Counted from the first letter of the stretch, positions 34,201 through 48,247 are shown. The stretch is 64,000 nucleotides of DNA from Lojkania enalia (GCA_010094045.1 ML986754.1:2731-66730); one strand, 5' to 3'. Notes: generated from the sequence alone by a model not told the origin. Numbers and translations: made by a program.

Positions 34201-36903
34201 GGGCCTATAATTTAGTTTTTAAATCTACTACTTAACTTTTATATATTATTATCTACTAGATAATCTCTATTTTCTATACTATTCTTATATACTTTAATTT
34301 ATTTAGTTAGAGTTTTTAAGAGTTCTAGCTAATTTAGATACTTATTATAAAAAGCTTTTAACTTATAAAGTAAACCTATAGAATTTAAGACTTTATATTA
34401 GATTAAGTTAGAATTATATTCTACCTATTTTACATAGTATTTAAGAGTTTTATAATATAGTTTACTATCTAGTATTTCTTTAACCTCCTACTCTTCTACT
34501 CTATTAATAGTAATAGCGGGTAGTTTTAGAGTATTTTACTTTAGTAGAGGGTTCTAGAAGTTTTTATATAGTAGGTTTAGTACGAAAATATTATATATTC
34601 TCAACTCTAGGGGTAGCTATAGGTAGTATAAGTTTCTAACCTACTCTAGTACTTTAAAAAGGCCTTCCTATTAATTAGATAGCTTTCGGCTTAATTTCTA
34701 AATAGTAAAGTTCTTAGTATTTAAGTAGACTATATTATTAACCTACTAATTAATTAGTTACTAATAATAGTTAATAATAGATTATATATAATCCTAAGCT
34801 TTCTTAATATTAACTTTTATAGTTTTCTAGGTTATATATATATAAATTACTAGAGCTAAAGTATTTTTACAATTTAATTTATCTATTATAATAATAGAAT
34901 TAATAGAATATTTATAATTCTAACTTTAATAGAGTTTAAATCTATATAGGATCTAATATAGAGATATTCTAATAGTTATATAGAGTAGAGTTGTTTATAC
35001 TCTATTAATTATAGGTAATAGAGAATTCTAGTTGTTCTAGTAGAAGGATATAAAAGAGCGTAGTTTCTAATTAATATACTTATTTATAATCTCTATCTAT
35101 CTATTAGTCTCTTTATAATAAATAGTAGATAGTTTAATTTTTACGCCTAAAATATAGTAGAATTCGGACTAGAAACTAGATATAAACTAAGGTTCTTAGT
35201 TAAAAATAATATTTTAGGCGTATAACTAAAACAGTATATCTATTAAATAAGTAATTTAGCTATACTCTATATATTAATTATATAATAGTAGAGAATAGAT
35301 ATAATATATTCTACTATTAAAGCGGCCAAACTATCGAAGCGGCTATATTTTCTTAGTATAACGAATACTATATACGAAAAGTTAATTTACTTAATACTAA
35401 TAAAAGATCCTATATATAATATACTTTTATCTAATTTAGAATTTTCCCTACTATCCTTTTAGCATATACGAGCGTTATGTCTAGTCTTACTACAGTTACT
35501 ATAGTAGTATTAAGCTAGTTAAGCCCTTTCTTAAGTATTAGTACTACGAGTCTTTTTAAAGAGCTAAGAGCTTATAAATACTTTAGCAGCTATATATAAA
35601 GATCCCTCGCTATATAATACTATACTACTATACTAAATATACTTTCTTTTACGCGTTTTATACTTAGTTACTTCTTCTAATTACCTTTTAAACTTAGAGT
35701 TATAAGTTTAAAGAAGCGTATTCTAATATAGTATTAACTTAGCACCTTTTATAAGATGTAAGAATCCTTCTTATACCTCTTTTAATAATCGTATAAAGGA
35801 CTTTTATATAAGTATTAATTATAATCTAAATTTATATATATTACTTAGAGTTTTAAATTACTAAGAATCTTCTTATAGAAGTAGTTCTAGTAGGGTATAT
35901 AATTATATATTAAGGTAATCTAATATAACCTACGTATTTAAAGGAATAATTTCTATTACCTTAAAGACTTTTTAATAGTTCTTATACGTAAACACGTTAA
36001 AAAACGCGTTTTTAAAGGCTGGAAGGAAGCCTCCTTTATTAATATAGTAGACGGGTTAGTACGCTAAGTTTTATATATACTATAAGTACTTTAGCTTTAA
36101 TAGTAAGAGGTAAACTATATTTAAAGGCTAAAGTATATATAATAAATAAGAAAGTATATAAAGTATTAGGATTATTTATATAAAATAGTAATCTTTAAAT
36201 TCCTAGTTAAGGTAGCTTTTATAGCTGTCTAAAATAAGTAGTTTATATAATCCTACCTAACGCATCTTTATATACTTATTAAAGTGCTTTAGCTACTTAA
36301 GACTAAGTATATTATTTATCCAGCCGTTCTTAGAAACTGAAATTTTCTAATTGTACGGTATACCTGCTTCTTTATATTATATAGAGATATAGATGCGTTC
36401 TTTATAAATAATAAATAGTAGGGTCGTATACGTAGTAGTATAAATATTCTAGATAACTATAACCTACTTATAATTATCCAGGTATATAAAAGTAGACCTT
36501 ATATAATATTCTAAACCTATAATAACCTTTATAATACTAATAATACCTATCTAAAAGTCTATCTTATTAAAGTTGTAAATATTATTATTATATATACTAT
36601 ATTTTACAATTATATTTTATATAAGCTTAAACTACGCGTTAATAACCTCTAAATTCTCTTATTTTATTCTTTAATAATTCTTTACTCGATTAAAAGCTAT
36701 TTTAAGCTTATTTATATACGCTAAAAATTGTTTAGACTAATTCTTTCTTATAGATATTCTACTACGTATACCTAATAGTTTATCTACTATATCTACTTCT
36801 TTATATAGTTAGGGCGTAAATTCTTATAAATTAAGGTTAAGAATATATTATATAATTATTTATTCTTCGGTTACTATAAACTTCTAGTAATTTAGTTATA
36901 TAC

Positions 36904-37163
36904 TATAATAGCGTAGGTAAGATAATAGGTCTGAATACGGTATAAATCTACTTAGAGGTATATAGGAGTATGTAGGGGATTAGGGACCTAGGAATTCTAT
37001 TAACACCTATAGGCCTTATATAAAAGGATATAGAAAAACTACTAAGCTACTTATAAGGGAGTATACAACTATATACAGATGGGAAAAGGGGTAGAACTGG
37101 GGGTAGGATAAGATAAGCGAAAAGATAAAGCTTTTTATAGAATAATTTCTTTGTATTATTATA
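36904..37163 (-). repeat. Gypsy-3c 3' LTR (260 bp)
   Basis: Starts TATAATAGCGTAGGTAAG and ends TATTATTATA. Followed on the minus strand by the polypurine tract at 37164-37180. Confidence 0.93.
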
Positions 37164-37180
37164 CTACCCCCCTTCTTATA
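37164..37180 (-). other. Polypurine tract of Gypsy-3c
   Basis: Minus-strand AAGAAGGGGGGTAG next to the 3' LTR, identical to Gypsy-3a. Confidence 0.78.
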
Positions 37181-37599
37181 GGCTGATAGTTCCTATCTAT
37201 ACTAGTTCGGGAGGGAATTAGGGCTATTATAAATAGGTTCTAGTATAAAGAAATTTCTTTAAAAAGGTATTTACTAATAAGAGCTAATATATATAATTAC
37301 CTATAGAGATGCGTTTATTAATATTATAATTTTATCGTATATAGCAACAAGCGTTTACTAACCTTAGTATATTACCAGGTCGCTGTTAACTAAACTTTCT
37401 TAACTAAATAATAACTTCTATACTATATATATTATTATATATTTCTAGAACTATTAATTATTAAAGTATTACTAATACCTTATAGAAAAAATTAATTAAT
37501 ATACTACTCTACCCGCCTCTTAAAACCTCTTTAGAAGTCTTCTAGGTTATCTACCTTTAAACTATATATATACTCGCCCGCAGGCGGTGTATAATATTT

Positions 37600-38130
37600 T
37601 TCTTTTAGTCCCTAAGATTAAAAAAATATAAGTATTACACCTCGTAAAATAAAAAGTATAACCCCGTACAAATCGCATCTAATACTAGTAAGATACTTAC
37701 TATTAACGTACTTATAGATCCTCTCCTACTATAAAAAGGAGTTTCTAGTCCTCTAGGGCCATCTCGAATTATAGGTAGCAGCCCGATACGTAGGGGATAA
37801 GAAGGATAAAAAGGTAGCTTTTAAGGCTGTTTTAGAGTCCGCTTATAGCCTAGCGCTTATAGCCTAGGTTGTAAGAAGTTAGGAAGATAGCCTTCTTACA
37901 GCTAGTATTTAAATAGCTTCGTTCTACTAGAGTACTAAGTTGCTCTATTAGGTTTTAGCTTTAGAAACTCTAGTATCTAGCCTTTAGGCTAATATCGCGG
38001 CGCTCTCAGGCGGCTAAAGATAAGGTAGAGGAGGTTTAAGAGAAGTCTAGAGGGAAGGAAGAAGAAGGAGGGTAGAGGAGAAGAGGACTAGAGAAATATC
38101 CGACAGCCTACTATTAGACCTTCTAGATTC
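37600..38130 (+). pseudogene. Gypsy-3c antisense reading frame
   Basis: Best-preserved copy. The start region near 37627 reads YKYYTS, NKKYNPVQIAS. One frame later the + strand is open from about 37622 except for stops that are nearly all TAG: YYKKEFLVL, GDKKDKKVAFKAVLES, AY SLALIA, EDSLLTASI, VLALETLVSSL, ANIAALSGG, GRGGLREV, REGRRRRVEEKRTREISDS. Same frame step (+1) between the two parts as in copies 3a and 3b, so it predates the copies: an intron or an ancestral frameshift. Opposite in strand to gag-pol. Function not recognised. Confidence 0.5.
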
Positions 38131-38149
38131 TATAGAAAAGTAATTTCGG

Positions 38150-41100
38150 GCCTATACTTTAGTTTTTAAAATCTACTACTTAACTTTTATATATTATTAT
38201 CTACTAGATAATCTATATTCTCTATACTATTTTTATATACCTTAATCTATTTAGTTAGAGCTTTTAGGGGTTTTAGACAATTTAGATACTTATTATAAAA
38301 AGCTCTTAATTTATAAAGCGAACCTATAAAGTTTAAGGCTTTATACTAGATTAGATTAGGATTATATCCTACCCATTTTATACAGTATTTAAAGGTCTTA
38401 TAATATAACTTACTAGCTAGTATTTCTTTAATCTTCTACTCTTCTACCCTATTAATAGCGATAGCGGGTGGTTTTAGAGCTTCTTATCTAGGTAGAGAGT
38501 TTTAGGGGTTTTTATATAGTAGGTTTAGTACGAAGATATTATATATAATTAATCTTAGGGGTAGTTATAGATAGTATAAGTTTCTAACCTATTCTAGTAC
38601 TTTAAAAGAACCCTTCTATTAATCGGATAGCTTTCGGCTTAGTCTCTGGACCGTAAGGTTCTTAGTATTTAAGTAGACTATATTACTAATCTACTAATTA
38701 ATTAGTTGCTAGTAATAGTTAATAATAGATTATATACGATTCTAAGCCTTCTTAATATTAGTCTTTACAGTTTCCTAGGCTATATATATATAAGTTGCTA
38801 GAGCTAAGATATTCTTATAATTTAATTTATCTATCACGGTAAGAGGATTAATAGAATATTTCTAATCCTAATTCTAACAGGGCTTAGATCTATATAAAAT
38901 CTAATACGGGGATATTCTAATAGTTATATAGAGTAGAATTGCTTATACTCGGTTAATTATAGGTAATAGAGAACTCTAGTTGTTCTAGTAGAAGGATATA
39001 AAAGAATGTAGTTTCTAATTAATATACTTATTTATAATCTCCGTCTATCCGTTAGTTTCTTTATAATAAGTAGTAGATAGTTTAATCTTTATACTTAAGA
39101 TACAGCAGAATTCGGACTAGAAACTAGATATAAACTAAGATCCTTAGTTTAAAATAATAGTTTCGGGTATATAACTAAAGCGGTATACCTATTAAATAAA
39201 TAATTTAGCTATTCCCCGTATATTAATTATATAATAGTAGAGAATAGATATAGCTTATTTAAATAGGCGATTAATTACTACTATAATCTAATTATATCCG
39301 GACTTATCTATAGAAAAATCCTTAAAGTTAATATATAGGTGCTATATTAGTTAATTTAGTATAGGAAGTAGGTAGATAAAACCTAGGGTTTAGGTTTATA
39401 TTAGATAAGCTTTATAGTATAGAATGTAATTCTATATATATCGTTTACAAGTAGCCTCTATACCCTTCTAGTAGTACTTCTAGAATAGTAACTAATAGGT
39501 TTTAGTAGTACTTAGGTGTGCGGAGGATACTTAATTATAAGCCTCTTATATAAGTCGTGTATAAAGGCCTAAATCTAATAGGATATATAAGCGATTATTA
39601 TAGAGGAGTAGTCTATTCTCTATCTAATACTTATAGGGTAAAAGTATATATTTCTATATAAAGGAGGCTCGGTTTTCCTATAGTAATATATTAATCAACT
39701 CTAGAGAGTCTAGTAATATAATCTACTCCTAACCTTTAATAACGTTTAGTATAGCTGCTTAAGTTATTATTTAAATAATATAGGACTAGGCTAATTTAGT
39801 ATTAATTCGGGGGTGAAGTTAATACGGTCTAAATAGAACTCTTAACTAGTTATTAGTTTAAGCTACTTTTAAGTTTTCTATATCTTATTCGCAACAACTA
39901 AAGATATCTATTCTAGTATTATTCTTATCTAGGGTGTACTCGATTCGGAACTAATACTAAGCTAATTTCTTAGTCCAATAAATTTAACAAGTATTAAGTA
40001 CCTTTATAGTTATAAAATATTCGAGTAAGCGATAATCGGTATATACTAGAGTTCTAGTAGCTACCGAAGTAAGTTCTACCCTCTATTACTTAAACGTAAT
40101 AATAATTGTAAATAGTTTTTTATTATAAATCTTCTAGTTTAGTTTTAAACTAGATAGAACCTTATTATAGAACGCTATAGAGTACTATTTTCCGTTAGAA
40201 TGTTTCTATAATAGTACTTCTATAACTATTCTATCAGAGGTATTAGTTTCCATTTTTATTTCTAATGTAGGGTTAAAGTAGTAGAAAATAGGTATACTTA
40301 ATAGGGCTGACTTTAATTTCTTAAAGGTAATGTCATATTTTAAAATCTATATAAAAGGGGTTATAGGACTCTATAGTACGATAATTAGCTTTATAACACG
40401 CGAGAATTCTGGTATAAACTGTTAGTAGAATCTAGTAAAACCTAAGAAGGATTTCACACCTATTATAATAGTAGGTAGCTGCTAGTTATATAGTACTTCT
40501 ACCTTCTCTAGGTTAACCTTAAGACCTTTATTTAAGAGAATATAGCTAAGATATTTAGTTCGGGTAATATAGAATTCGCTCTTCTTAATATTAACTTATA
40601 ACCCTACTTAATATAATCTCTTAAGAACTTTCTTAACGTGGATAGTATATATTACCTTATCTTTAGAGTAGATAAGAATATTGTCTAGGTAAGTAATATA
40701 GAAGTTATCTAGGTAGTCGATTAGTACGTCGTTTATATAGTACTAGTAAGTTACTAGGCTGTTATATAATCTAAAAGGTAGAACTTTATACTTATAGGTT
40801 CTATATCGAGTCTAAAAGGTAGTATATTCTTTAGAACTAGGGTCTATTCTAATCTTATTAAAGGCCGCGCGAATATTAAACTTAGTAAAGATTACTATTT
40901 TAGTAGACTTAGATAAGAGTTTATCTATACGCGGTATTAGATATATATTCTTATAGGTAAGAGTATTATGTTTACAATAATCTATATAAATATATAGGTT
41001 GCTATTAGGTTTATAGATATAAAGGATTGGAGATATAAAAGAGCTTAGACTCTACTTAATATATCTATTCTATAGATTATCTATAATATACTTCTTAGTT

Positions 41101-43520
41101 ACTTCTAGCTCCTTAACGTTCTGCTTATATAACGGGCTATAACTATTAGAGAGAGGTTCTATAAGAACAATCTTATAATTATAAAAGTAGTATTCTAATA
41201 ATTAATAAGCTGTAGTTTTACTAAATATATCCTAATACTTATAGTATTTAGATAGCAATTAGAGATTTACTAGTACTTTGTTTTCAGCCTTATCTTCCAG
41301 CTCTAGGGCTTACTTATCTTTAATTAGCCACTCGATTTTGTATAAAGATGTGGAGAAAAACTTGTTCTCTTTTCTCTTTATATTAAAGTAGAAAGTATTC
41401 GCTATAATAAGAGTAATAATAGAAGAACGGATTTTCTTTAGATTAGATTTAGACTTTATTATATACAGGCGTATAAGAGCTCTAAGCTTATTTAAACTAT
41501 AAGCTATAGGAGATTAATATAGTTTTAGTAGTCTTAATAGACCTCTAATATAATAGATAGTCGGACTACGGGACTACTAATACTAGTCCTTTTCCTATAG
41601 AGCGTCGCGTCGCCGGATATCTAGCTCTACCTTCTTATTATATACTAGCTAAGTTAATTATATAAGAAGAGGAGGTAATAGATTATAAATAGTAGGATAC
41701 TTAGAGGGCTATATAATCCGATTCTTATCTATATCTAGCTGGAGTTAAAAGTAATATAACTATTTAATACTAATAATATAATCTAAAGTACCTAGATTTA
41801 TAATAATAAATAGATAGTTTTAGATAGTTCTCCTATTAATTCGCAGGTATAAGTAGATATACTAATTAACTAGGGTTTAGATTCGGTCCTGAAAATCTTT
41901 AATAATAATTTTAAAGGGTAAGTACTGTATTAATATATATAGGGTTTAGAAGAGTAATCTAACTACTATAGAATTAAGAAATAGAAAGCCTTAAGTACTA
42001 GTATTAATAAGAACGTTTAGTTGTATACTAATACCTTTTAAACATAGAATAGTAGGAATTCGGAAGTACTTTTCTCTAAATAAATATAATAAATCGATGT
42101 TTAATAAGTTATACCTACTTAAATTTAGGATAGAGAGTTTTCTTAGACGTCTCTATTTCCCACCTAAGAACTATTTAGATAGTACTTATTTGCATCTAAG
42201 AACTCTTCTTCTTTAATCTTCTCTTATTTAACCTCTATTTTTTATACTTTAAAAACTGTATATTCGTTTGTAAAGTATTCTAGTTTACTATAGTTATAGT
42301 AATTACCTAGAGTTATATACCTTTTAAGTGCGGAAGTCTTACTAGGTTGTTAGAAAGCAATTATAGTAGAATAAGGTGCTAATACTAGAGTAGATTAGGG
42401 TAGTATTAGATTATAAGTTACCTTAGATAAACTTTTAGAAGCCTTCTAGTACCGATTCGAATTTATTTTAGCTGTAACCTATAGGCTGACAGTTTATTCT
42501 AGAAGGTTAGAAACGCTCCTCTTTTCTATATTATAGGCTGTTAAGTAGGCGACTATAGTATTAAAGGAGCCTTTCTATATAAGCTTAAAGCTAAAATTTA
42601 GTATCTTTAGGCTAGAGAGAATTTTATTATATAGGTAGAAGAACTACTTAGATTAGAATACGGATCTCCTAATAGCTATACTAATAAAGCAAGCTTTAAA
42701 AGTTAGGAACACTTCTCCCTTATTTATCCTTAGGACCTAAAACGCCTGTTATACCTCTATCTCTTTATTACCTATAATAAAATACGATTATAGAAGTAAA
42801 ATTATTTCTTTAGTATTCTTAAACTAATACTAGTCCGATTTAGCTAGATATTTTAGCTCTAAATACCCTTTTATAGTACTAGAAGTATATCCCTATACTA
42901 ATACTATATATATACGCTCTATCTAATAGTAATCTATATTAATCTTAAGTTGGTCTAGAATTAAAGCTTACTATTATTTAAATATAGGTTTATTACTATC
43001 TATAAAGCTTTCGATCTTAAGTATACGTTTAGTAAAATAGGCTTAAGAGGGCTTAGAAGTAGCCGAGAGGTTTCTTACTAGAAGAGTTGTAAAAGTTTCT
43101 TAGTATATTATTAGTACTAATTTAATAGTTTATAGAAGTTAATTAGAACTAATAGTTCTCTATTATATTAAGTATATAATCTCCTCTTATAAAATTGCGA
43201 TTTATTTCTTAAGAGTTAGTTTACTCTAATTTCCCTCTAAATTAGATAGGTTCTTTACTACTAGCCCTATAGAGAAGGGTCCGCCTATTATAGGGCCCCC
43301 TATAGGAGGTAACGGTTATTCTATACGCGTAGATAGAAGCTTACTCTTACTACAACTTACGCGTATATCGATTCTAGTATAAGAATTAGAAGGTAAATTA
43401 TAGTTAGATATCAGCGGTTACCTCTAATTCTGATAGGTTATTAGTAGTCTCTAAGTTTCTACCTAGGCGTACTCTACGCGGCTTTTCTAAAGGCAATTCT
43501 AATTATAGGAGATAGGAAGT
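38150..43520 (-). pseudogene. Gypsy-3c gag-pol remnant
   Basis: The zinc knuckle near 42255-42300 reads YYNYSKLEYFTNEY, with every Cys and His position now Tyr, exactly as in Gypsy-3a. RT box is YLDN at 40680-40691 (3a has YLDD). The chromodomain lies near 38270-38450, read as in 3a. Frame followed by comparison with 3a; stops of the Gln/Trp type throughout. Confidence 0.87.
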
Positions 43521-43717
43521 TTTAAACTTAAAGGTTTTAGTTAATAAAAGATCTTTAAGATCCTATCTAGATAACTAAATAATTTAATATAATAGTATAT
43601 AAGTATTATAATCTAAACTAAATTAGATGTATTTTAGACTTAAACATATTTAAATAAACAATTAATATAATATTATTAAAGAGGCTATTACTAGTAGTAT
43701 TAAATTTTTCTATATAA

Positions 43718-43977
43718 TATAATAGCGTAGGTAAGATAATAGGTCTAAATATAGTACGAATCTACTTAGAGGCATATAAGAGTATATAGGGGATTAGAGA
43801 CCTGGGAATTCTATTAACACCTATAGGCCTTATACGAAAGGATATAGAAAAACTACTAAGCTACTTATAAGGGAGTATATAACTATATACGGATGGGAAA
43901 AGGGGTAGAATTAGGGGTAGGATAAGATAAGTGAAAAGATAAAGCTTTTCGTGGAACGTTTTCTTTGCATTATTACA
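43718..43977 (-). repeat. Gypsy-3c 5' LTR (260 bp)
   Basis: Same length and same deletion as the left LTR. Ends TTATTACA with canonical CA, followed by TATAC. Confidence 0.93.
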
Positions 43978-45661
43978 TATACGAGAGCGAAACGCGATTC
44001 TGTAAAGTTGAGTAGAAAGTTATTAATATTGTATATTAAAAGCTATAGCAGCGCGTTATACGCTCTTAAATTAGCCTAATTTATACGCCTGTAAGATAAG
44101 CTTAATTCTACCTTCTTATTAAATTAATAGAAGATTATATTATAGATTTATTATAGTTCGTATGTAGTATTTATAACGCTAAGAAAAAGTAGCTGCTTTA
44201 ATAGTTTAGCTGCTTTAATAGTAGAATACATTAGCTTATTTAGATATACTATTAATTATAACTATAATCTAATTATATTTAAACTTATTTATAGAGAAAT
44301 TTTTAAAGTTAATATATAGATACTATATTAGATAATTTAATATAGGAAGTAAGTAGATAAAACCTAGGATTTAAATTTATATTAGATAAGTTTTATAGTA
44401 TATAATATAATTCTATATATATTATTTATAAATAGCTTTTATACTCTAGTAGTACTTTTAGGATAGTAACTAATAGGTTTTAGTAGCGTTTAAGTATATA
44501 GAAGATATTTAGTTATAAGCCTCTTATATATATTATATATAAAGGCCTAAATCTAATAGAATATATAAGCGATTATTATAGAGAAGTAGTCTATTCTCTA
44601 TCTAATACTTATAAGATAAAAGGGTATATTTCTATATAAAGGAGGCTTAGTTTTTCTATAGTAATATATTAATTAACTCTAAAGAGTTTAGTAATATAAT
44701 CTACTCTTAACTTTTAATAATATTTAATATAGTTACTTAAGTTATTATTTAAATAATATAGAATTAGACTAATTTAGTATTAATTTAGAGGTAAAGTTAG
44801 TATAGTCTAAATAGGACTCTTAATTAGTTATTAGTTTAAGCTCTTTTTAAGTTTTCTATATCTTATTTATAATAACTAAAAATATCTATTCTAATATTAT
44901 TTTTATCTAGAGTATACTTAATTTAGAACTAGTATTATACTAATTCTTTAGTCTAATAAATCTAATAAGTATTAAATACCTTTATAGTTATAAAATATTC
45001 GAGTAAGTAATAATTAGTATATACTAGAGTCCTAATAACTATAGAAGTAAGTTTTACCCTCTATTACTTAAACGTAGGAATAATTGTAAATAGTTTCTTA
45101 TTATAAATCTTCTAGTTTAGTTCTAAACTAGATAGAATCTTACTATAAAATATTATAAAGTACTATTTTCTATTAGAATATTTCTATAATAGTATTTTTA
45201 TAACTATTTTATTAGAAGCGTTAATTTTAATTTTTATTTCTAATATAGAATTAAAATAGTAGAGTATAGGTATACTTAATAGAGCTAACTTTAATTTCTT
45301 AAAGATAATATTACATTTTAAAATCTAGATAAAAAGGGCTATAATACTCTATAGTATAATAATTAGTTTTATAATATATAAGAATTCTAGTATAAACTAT
45401 TAATAGAATCTAGTAAAACCTAAGAAGGATTTTATATCTATTATAATGGTAGATAGCTACTAGTTATATAATATTTCTACCTTCTTTAAATTAACTTTAA
45501 AACTTTTATTTAAAAGGATATAGTTAAAGTATTTAGTTTAGATAATATAGAATTCGCTTTTCTTAATATTAATTTATAATTATATTTAATATTATCTCTT
45601 AAAAACTTTTTTAATATAGATAGTATATATCGCCTTATCTTTAAAATAGATAAAAATATTA

Positions 45662-47533
45662 ACGTACAGTATAAGCGAGCTAATCACCTAAGCGAGCTGA
45701 TTATAATACTAAGACTATACTAAAATCGCGACTACTTTTCGCAAAATATTATACTTTCTTACATTTTATCGTATTATATAGTATAGTAGCCTATTCTTCT
45801 ATATCTATAGTATTATTTTTATACGTCCGCGAGTTATACCTAGCCTTACTATACTACCTACAGCGCCTTTAAGTTAGCTAGTCTCTATTAACGCGCGCCT
45901 TCTTCCTACTCTTCTTCCTATTAGTACAAGTGCTAAACTCTTTTAGAGCAGTTAATTAAGCGCCTTCTTCAATCGTTAGGTTGCCTTTCTTTTATACACG
46001 CTTTCTTTTATACGATCGATGTTGTGTAGCAGCCTTATTAGCTGCTTAAAGCTTAGTAACCTAAGCGTATAATAGTACGTTTTTATATATTATATATATA
46101 GTACCCTTTATAAACTGTTTAAATACCTCTACTATTAAAGTAGGTAAGCTATCTAAATGCTTTTAAACTCTTAATCGAACGTACGTAGATTAAAACCCAA
46201 ATTCAATAGGATTACTTAGTATTTTTAACTCTTAAGGGGTATCTTTAACTATAGGAGGTATTAGCGTATATAGTTAAACTTTAAACTTTAATAGTACTAT
46301 ATCTAGGTTAAATAGAATTAGGCTAGCGCCTTAAAAGCTACTTAAGATATTACTCTTCGTAATTGCTACGTTAAAAGCTGCTTTAAAGTAGGGTAAGAAC
46401 TCGATTTTTATAATATAGTTAATATAACCGTATATTAGCTGCTCGATTTAGTACCCGTATACAGTCTTTAAAGGTAAGAAACAACCTATATCTAGTAGTT
46501 ATAGTAGGTATAATAAATGTAGAGGTATATAGAGAGTAATATTATTATTTTTCTTATAGAGCTGCCTGAATTTAAGTAAGTCGTAGCTTTTATAGCCGTC
46601 GAGAATTAGTAATTAATACGTACTAATAGTACAATCCTTTATATACACGTTAAAGTACTTTAACTACTTAATATTAATATTATTTATCGTCCAGCTGTTA
46701 TTAGTAACCTGTATAGCCTAGGTTAGTAGAATATTATCTTCTTTATATTATATAGAGAGGTGGTAGATACCTATAAAGATAATAAAAGGTAGTATCGCCT
46801 ATCCTATTACGTTGATATCCTAGATAACTATAGTCTACTCGTAATTACCTGGCTGGAGCTACTTTAGTTAATTCTATCTCTTAGAGCTAGTAACTACTAC
46901 TTCTATCGATATTACGCCTATTATAAAGCCTAATTTGTTAAAGTTGTATATATCTTTGTTAATAATACTATACTTAGCCTTTATATTCTATATAAGGTAG
47001 AACTAACCTTCTATAACTTTAGGATCCTTATATTTAGCTCTTAAATAGTCGTACTTTTAATTGAATTTGACCTTAAGCTTAGGCGTACGTTTAATAAAGT
47101 TTTCTACCTAGTTCTTTCTAACCTAGCTAGTATAGCGCGCAGCTAGCAGTAAATTAGCTATATCTTAAATAGCAGTAAACTGCGGCGGAAATCCTCTTAT
47201 ATCTAGATCTAGTATATGCTAAATAATTACCTACTCCTTAGTCTTATTAAGCTTTATTAAATTAGGCCGGCAATCGCGTTATAGAGCTATTCCTTACTTT
47301 TATATACTAAGTATACTTTGGGAGATATTATAGATTAATATAACGCGATATATAGTTAGTATTACGTCTTGTTAAAGAGCTTAAAGTATAAGTTATATTC
47401 TAGCTTCTTTCTAAATTAATTCTACAGTTGTTAGTTGTAGTATAATACTATAAAGTATAATTATCGCGATTTTAGTAGAGTTTTAGCATTATAATTAGCT
47501 CGCTTAAGTAATCAGCTCGCTTATACTGTACGT
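45662..47533 (-). mobile_element. Pogo-4 copy 2, complete 1872 bp
   Basis: Starts ACGTACAGTATAAG and ends with its inverse, TA on both sides (45660-45661, 47534-47535). First box IYNFNKLG near 46940 (Asp to Asn, Glu to Lys); second ILDGYKSYD near 46575-46605 with Asp kept; third LLDIGCF near 46490 with Asp kept. Its target is inside the codons of the RT catalytic box of Gypsy-3b, splitting the motif. Confidence 0.92.
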
Positions 47534-47702
47534 TATTTAGATAAGTAATATAGAAGTTATTTAGATAGTTAATTAATATATTAATTATATAGCGCTAGTA
47601 AGTTACTAGACTATTATATAATCTAAAAAATAGAACTTTATACTTATAGATTCTATATTAAGTTTAAAAAATAGCAACGTACTTTATAAGTAAGTAGCCT
47701 AT

Positions 47703-48247
47703 TATTACTAACCTATATACTGCTAGTATATATAATAACTACTATTGCAGTCGTATATATACTAGAACCTTATTTATATTAGATTAGTTAGAGGTAGTAG
47801 CTTTAGTAAAGAGAGAGTAGTAGAATTGCCTGGTTCTTCGAGTATAATAAATATATTCTTAGAAGTCTAATATAGTAATAAGATAAATCTACGAGAATAA
47901 CTATATAGGACTTAATCTACTAAAAAGATCTTCTATCTTATATAGTTAGGTCTAAGACTATTAAGCCTAGTTTATTAGGTCTATCAGGTCTATTAGGTCT
48001 ACTCTACTATACCTAATACTTCTACTATTATTATTATATATATAGGTTGTACTATACTTTATTATCTAGTTAATTATCTTCCTAGTTCCTATAGTCCTAC
48101 TACTTACTATCTAATAATTAGTTCTTAATATACTTCTACCTATTATTACCTTATTAGTCCTTATCTAAATTAACCTATATAGTAGCTAATATTAGATTAA
48201 GCTCTAGCTATAAAAGTAGTACCTCTTAACGTTTTATATTTATAATA
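47703..48247 (-). repeat. Gypsy-1b 3' LTR (545 bp)
   Basis: Inverse of the LTR at 3624-4162. Contains the 9-bp repeat unit (TATTAGGTC direction) near 47970-48000. Almost all differences from the 5' LTR noticed are transitions; a 3-bp length difference lies in an ATT run. Confidence 0.93.

Larger units (their letters stand above)
36904..43977 (-). mobile_element. Gypsy-3c: complete chromovirus with short LTRs, 7074 bp
   Basis: Two 260-bp LTRs and a perfect duplication TATAC (36899-36903 and 43978-43982), inserted in Pogo-3 copy 4. Same gene order as Gypsy-3a. Both LTRs lack the same roughly 19-bp segment found in copies 3a and 3b. The right end keeps the canonical CA. It retains more C and G than 3b, consistent with a younger insertion. 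Confidence 0.95.
35304..44231 (-). mobile_element. Pogo-3 copy 4, complete, split by Gypsy-3c
   Basis: Starts ATATATTCTACTATT after TA (35302-35303) and ends AGTAGAATACAT before TA (44232-44233). Gypsy-3a (17370-17385) shows the matching uninterrupted sequence, confirming insertion into Gypsy-3b. Without Gypsy-3c it is about 1849 bp. The C-terminal part is at left (zinc-knuckle region near 35460-35515) and the N-terminal part at right (43983-44180). Transposase destroyed by stops. Confidence 0.9.

Noticed and set aside
37670..37720. Short intron with GTAAGA and TTATAG in the Gypsy-3c antisense frame
   Set aside because: The candidate is only about 30 nt, too short for usual fungal introns, and a multiple of three, so it cannot explain the +1 frame step.
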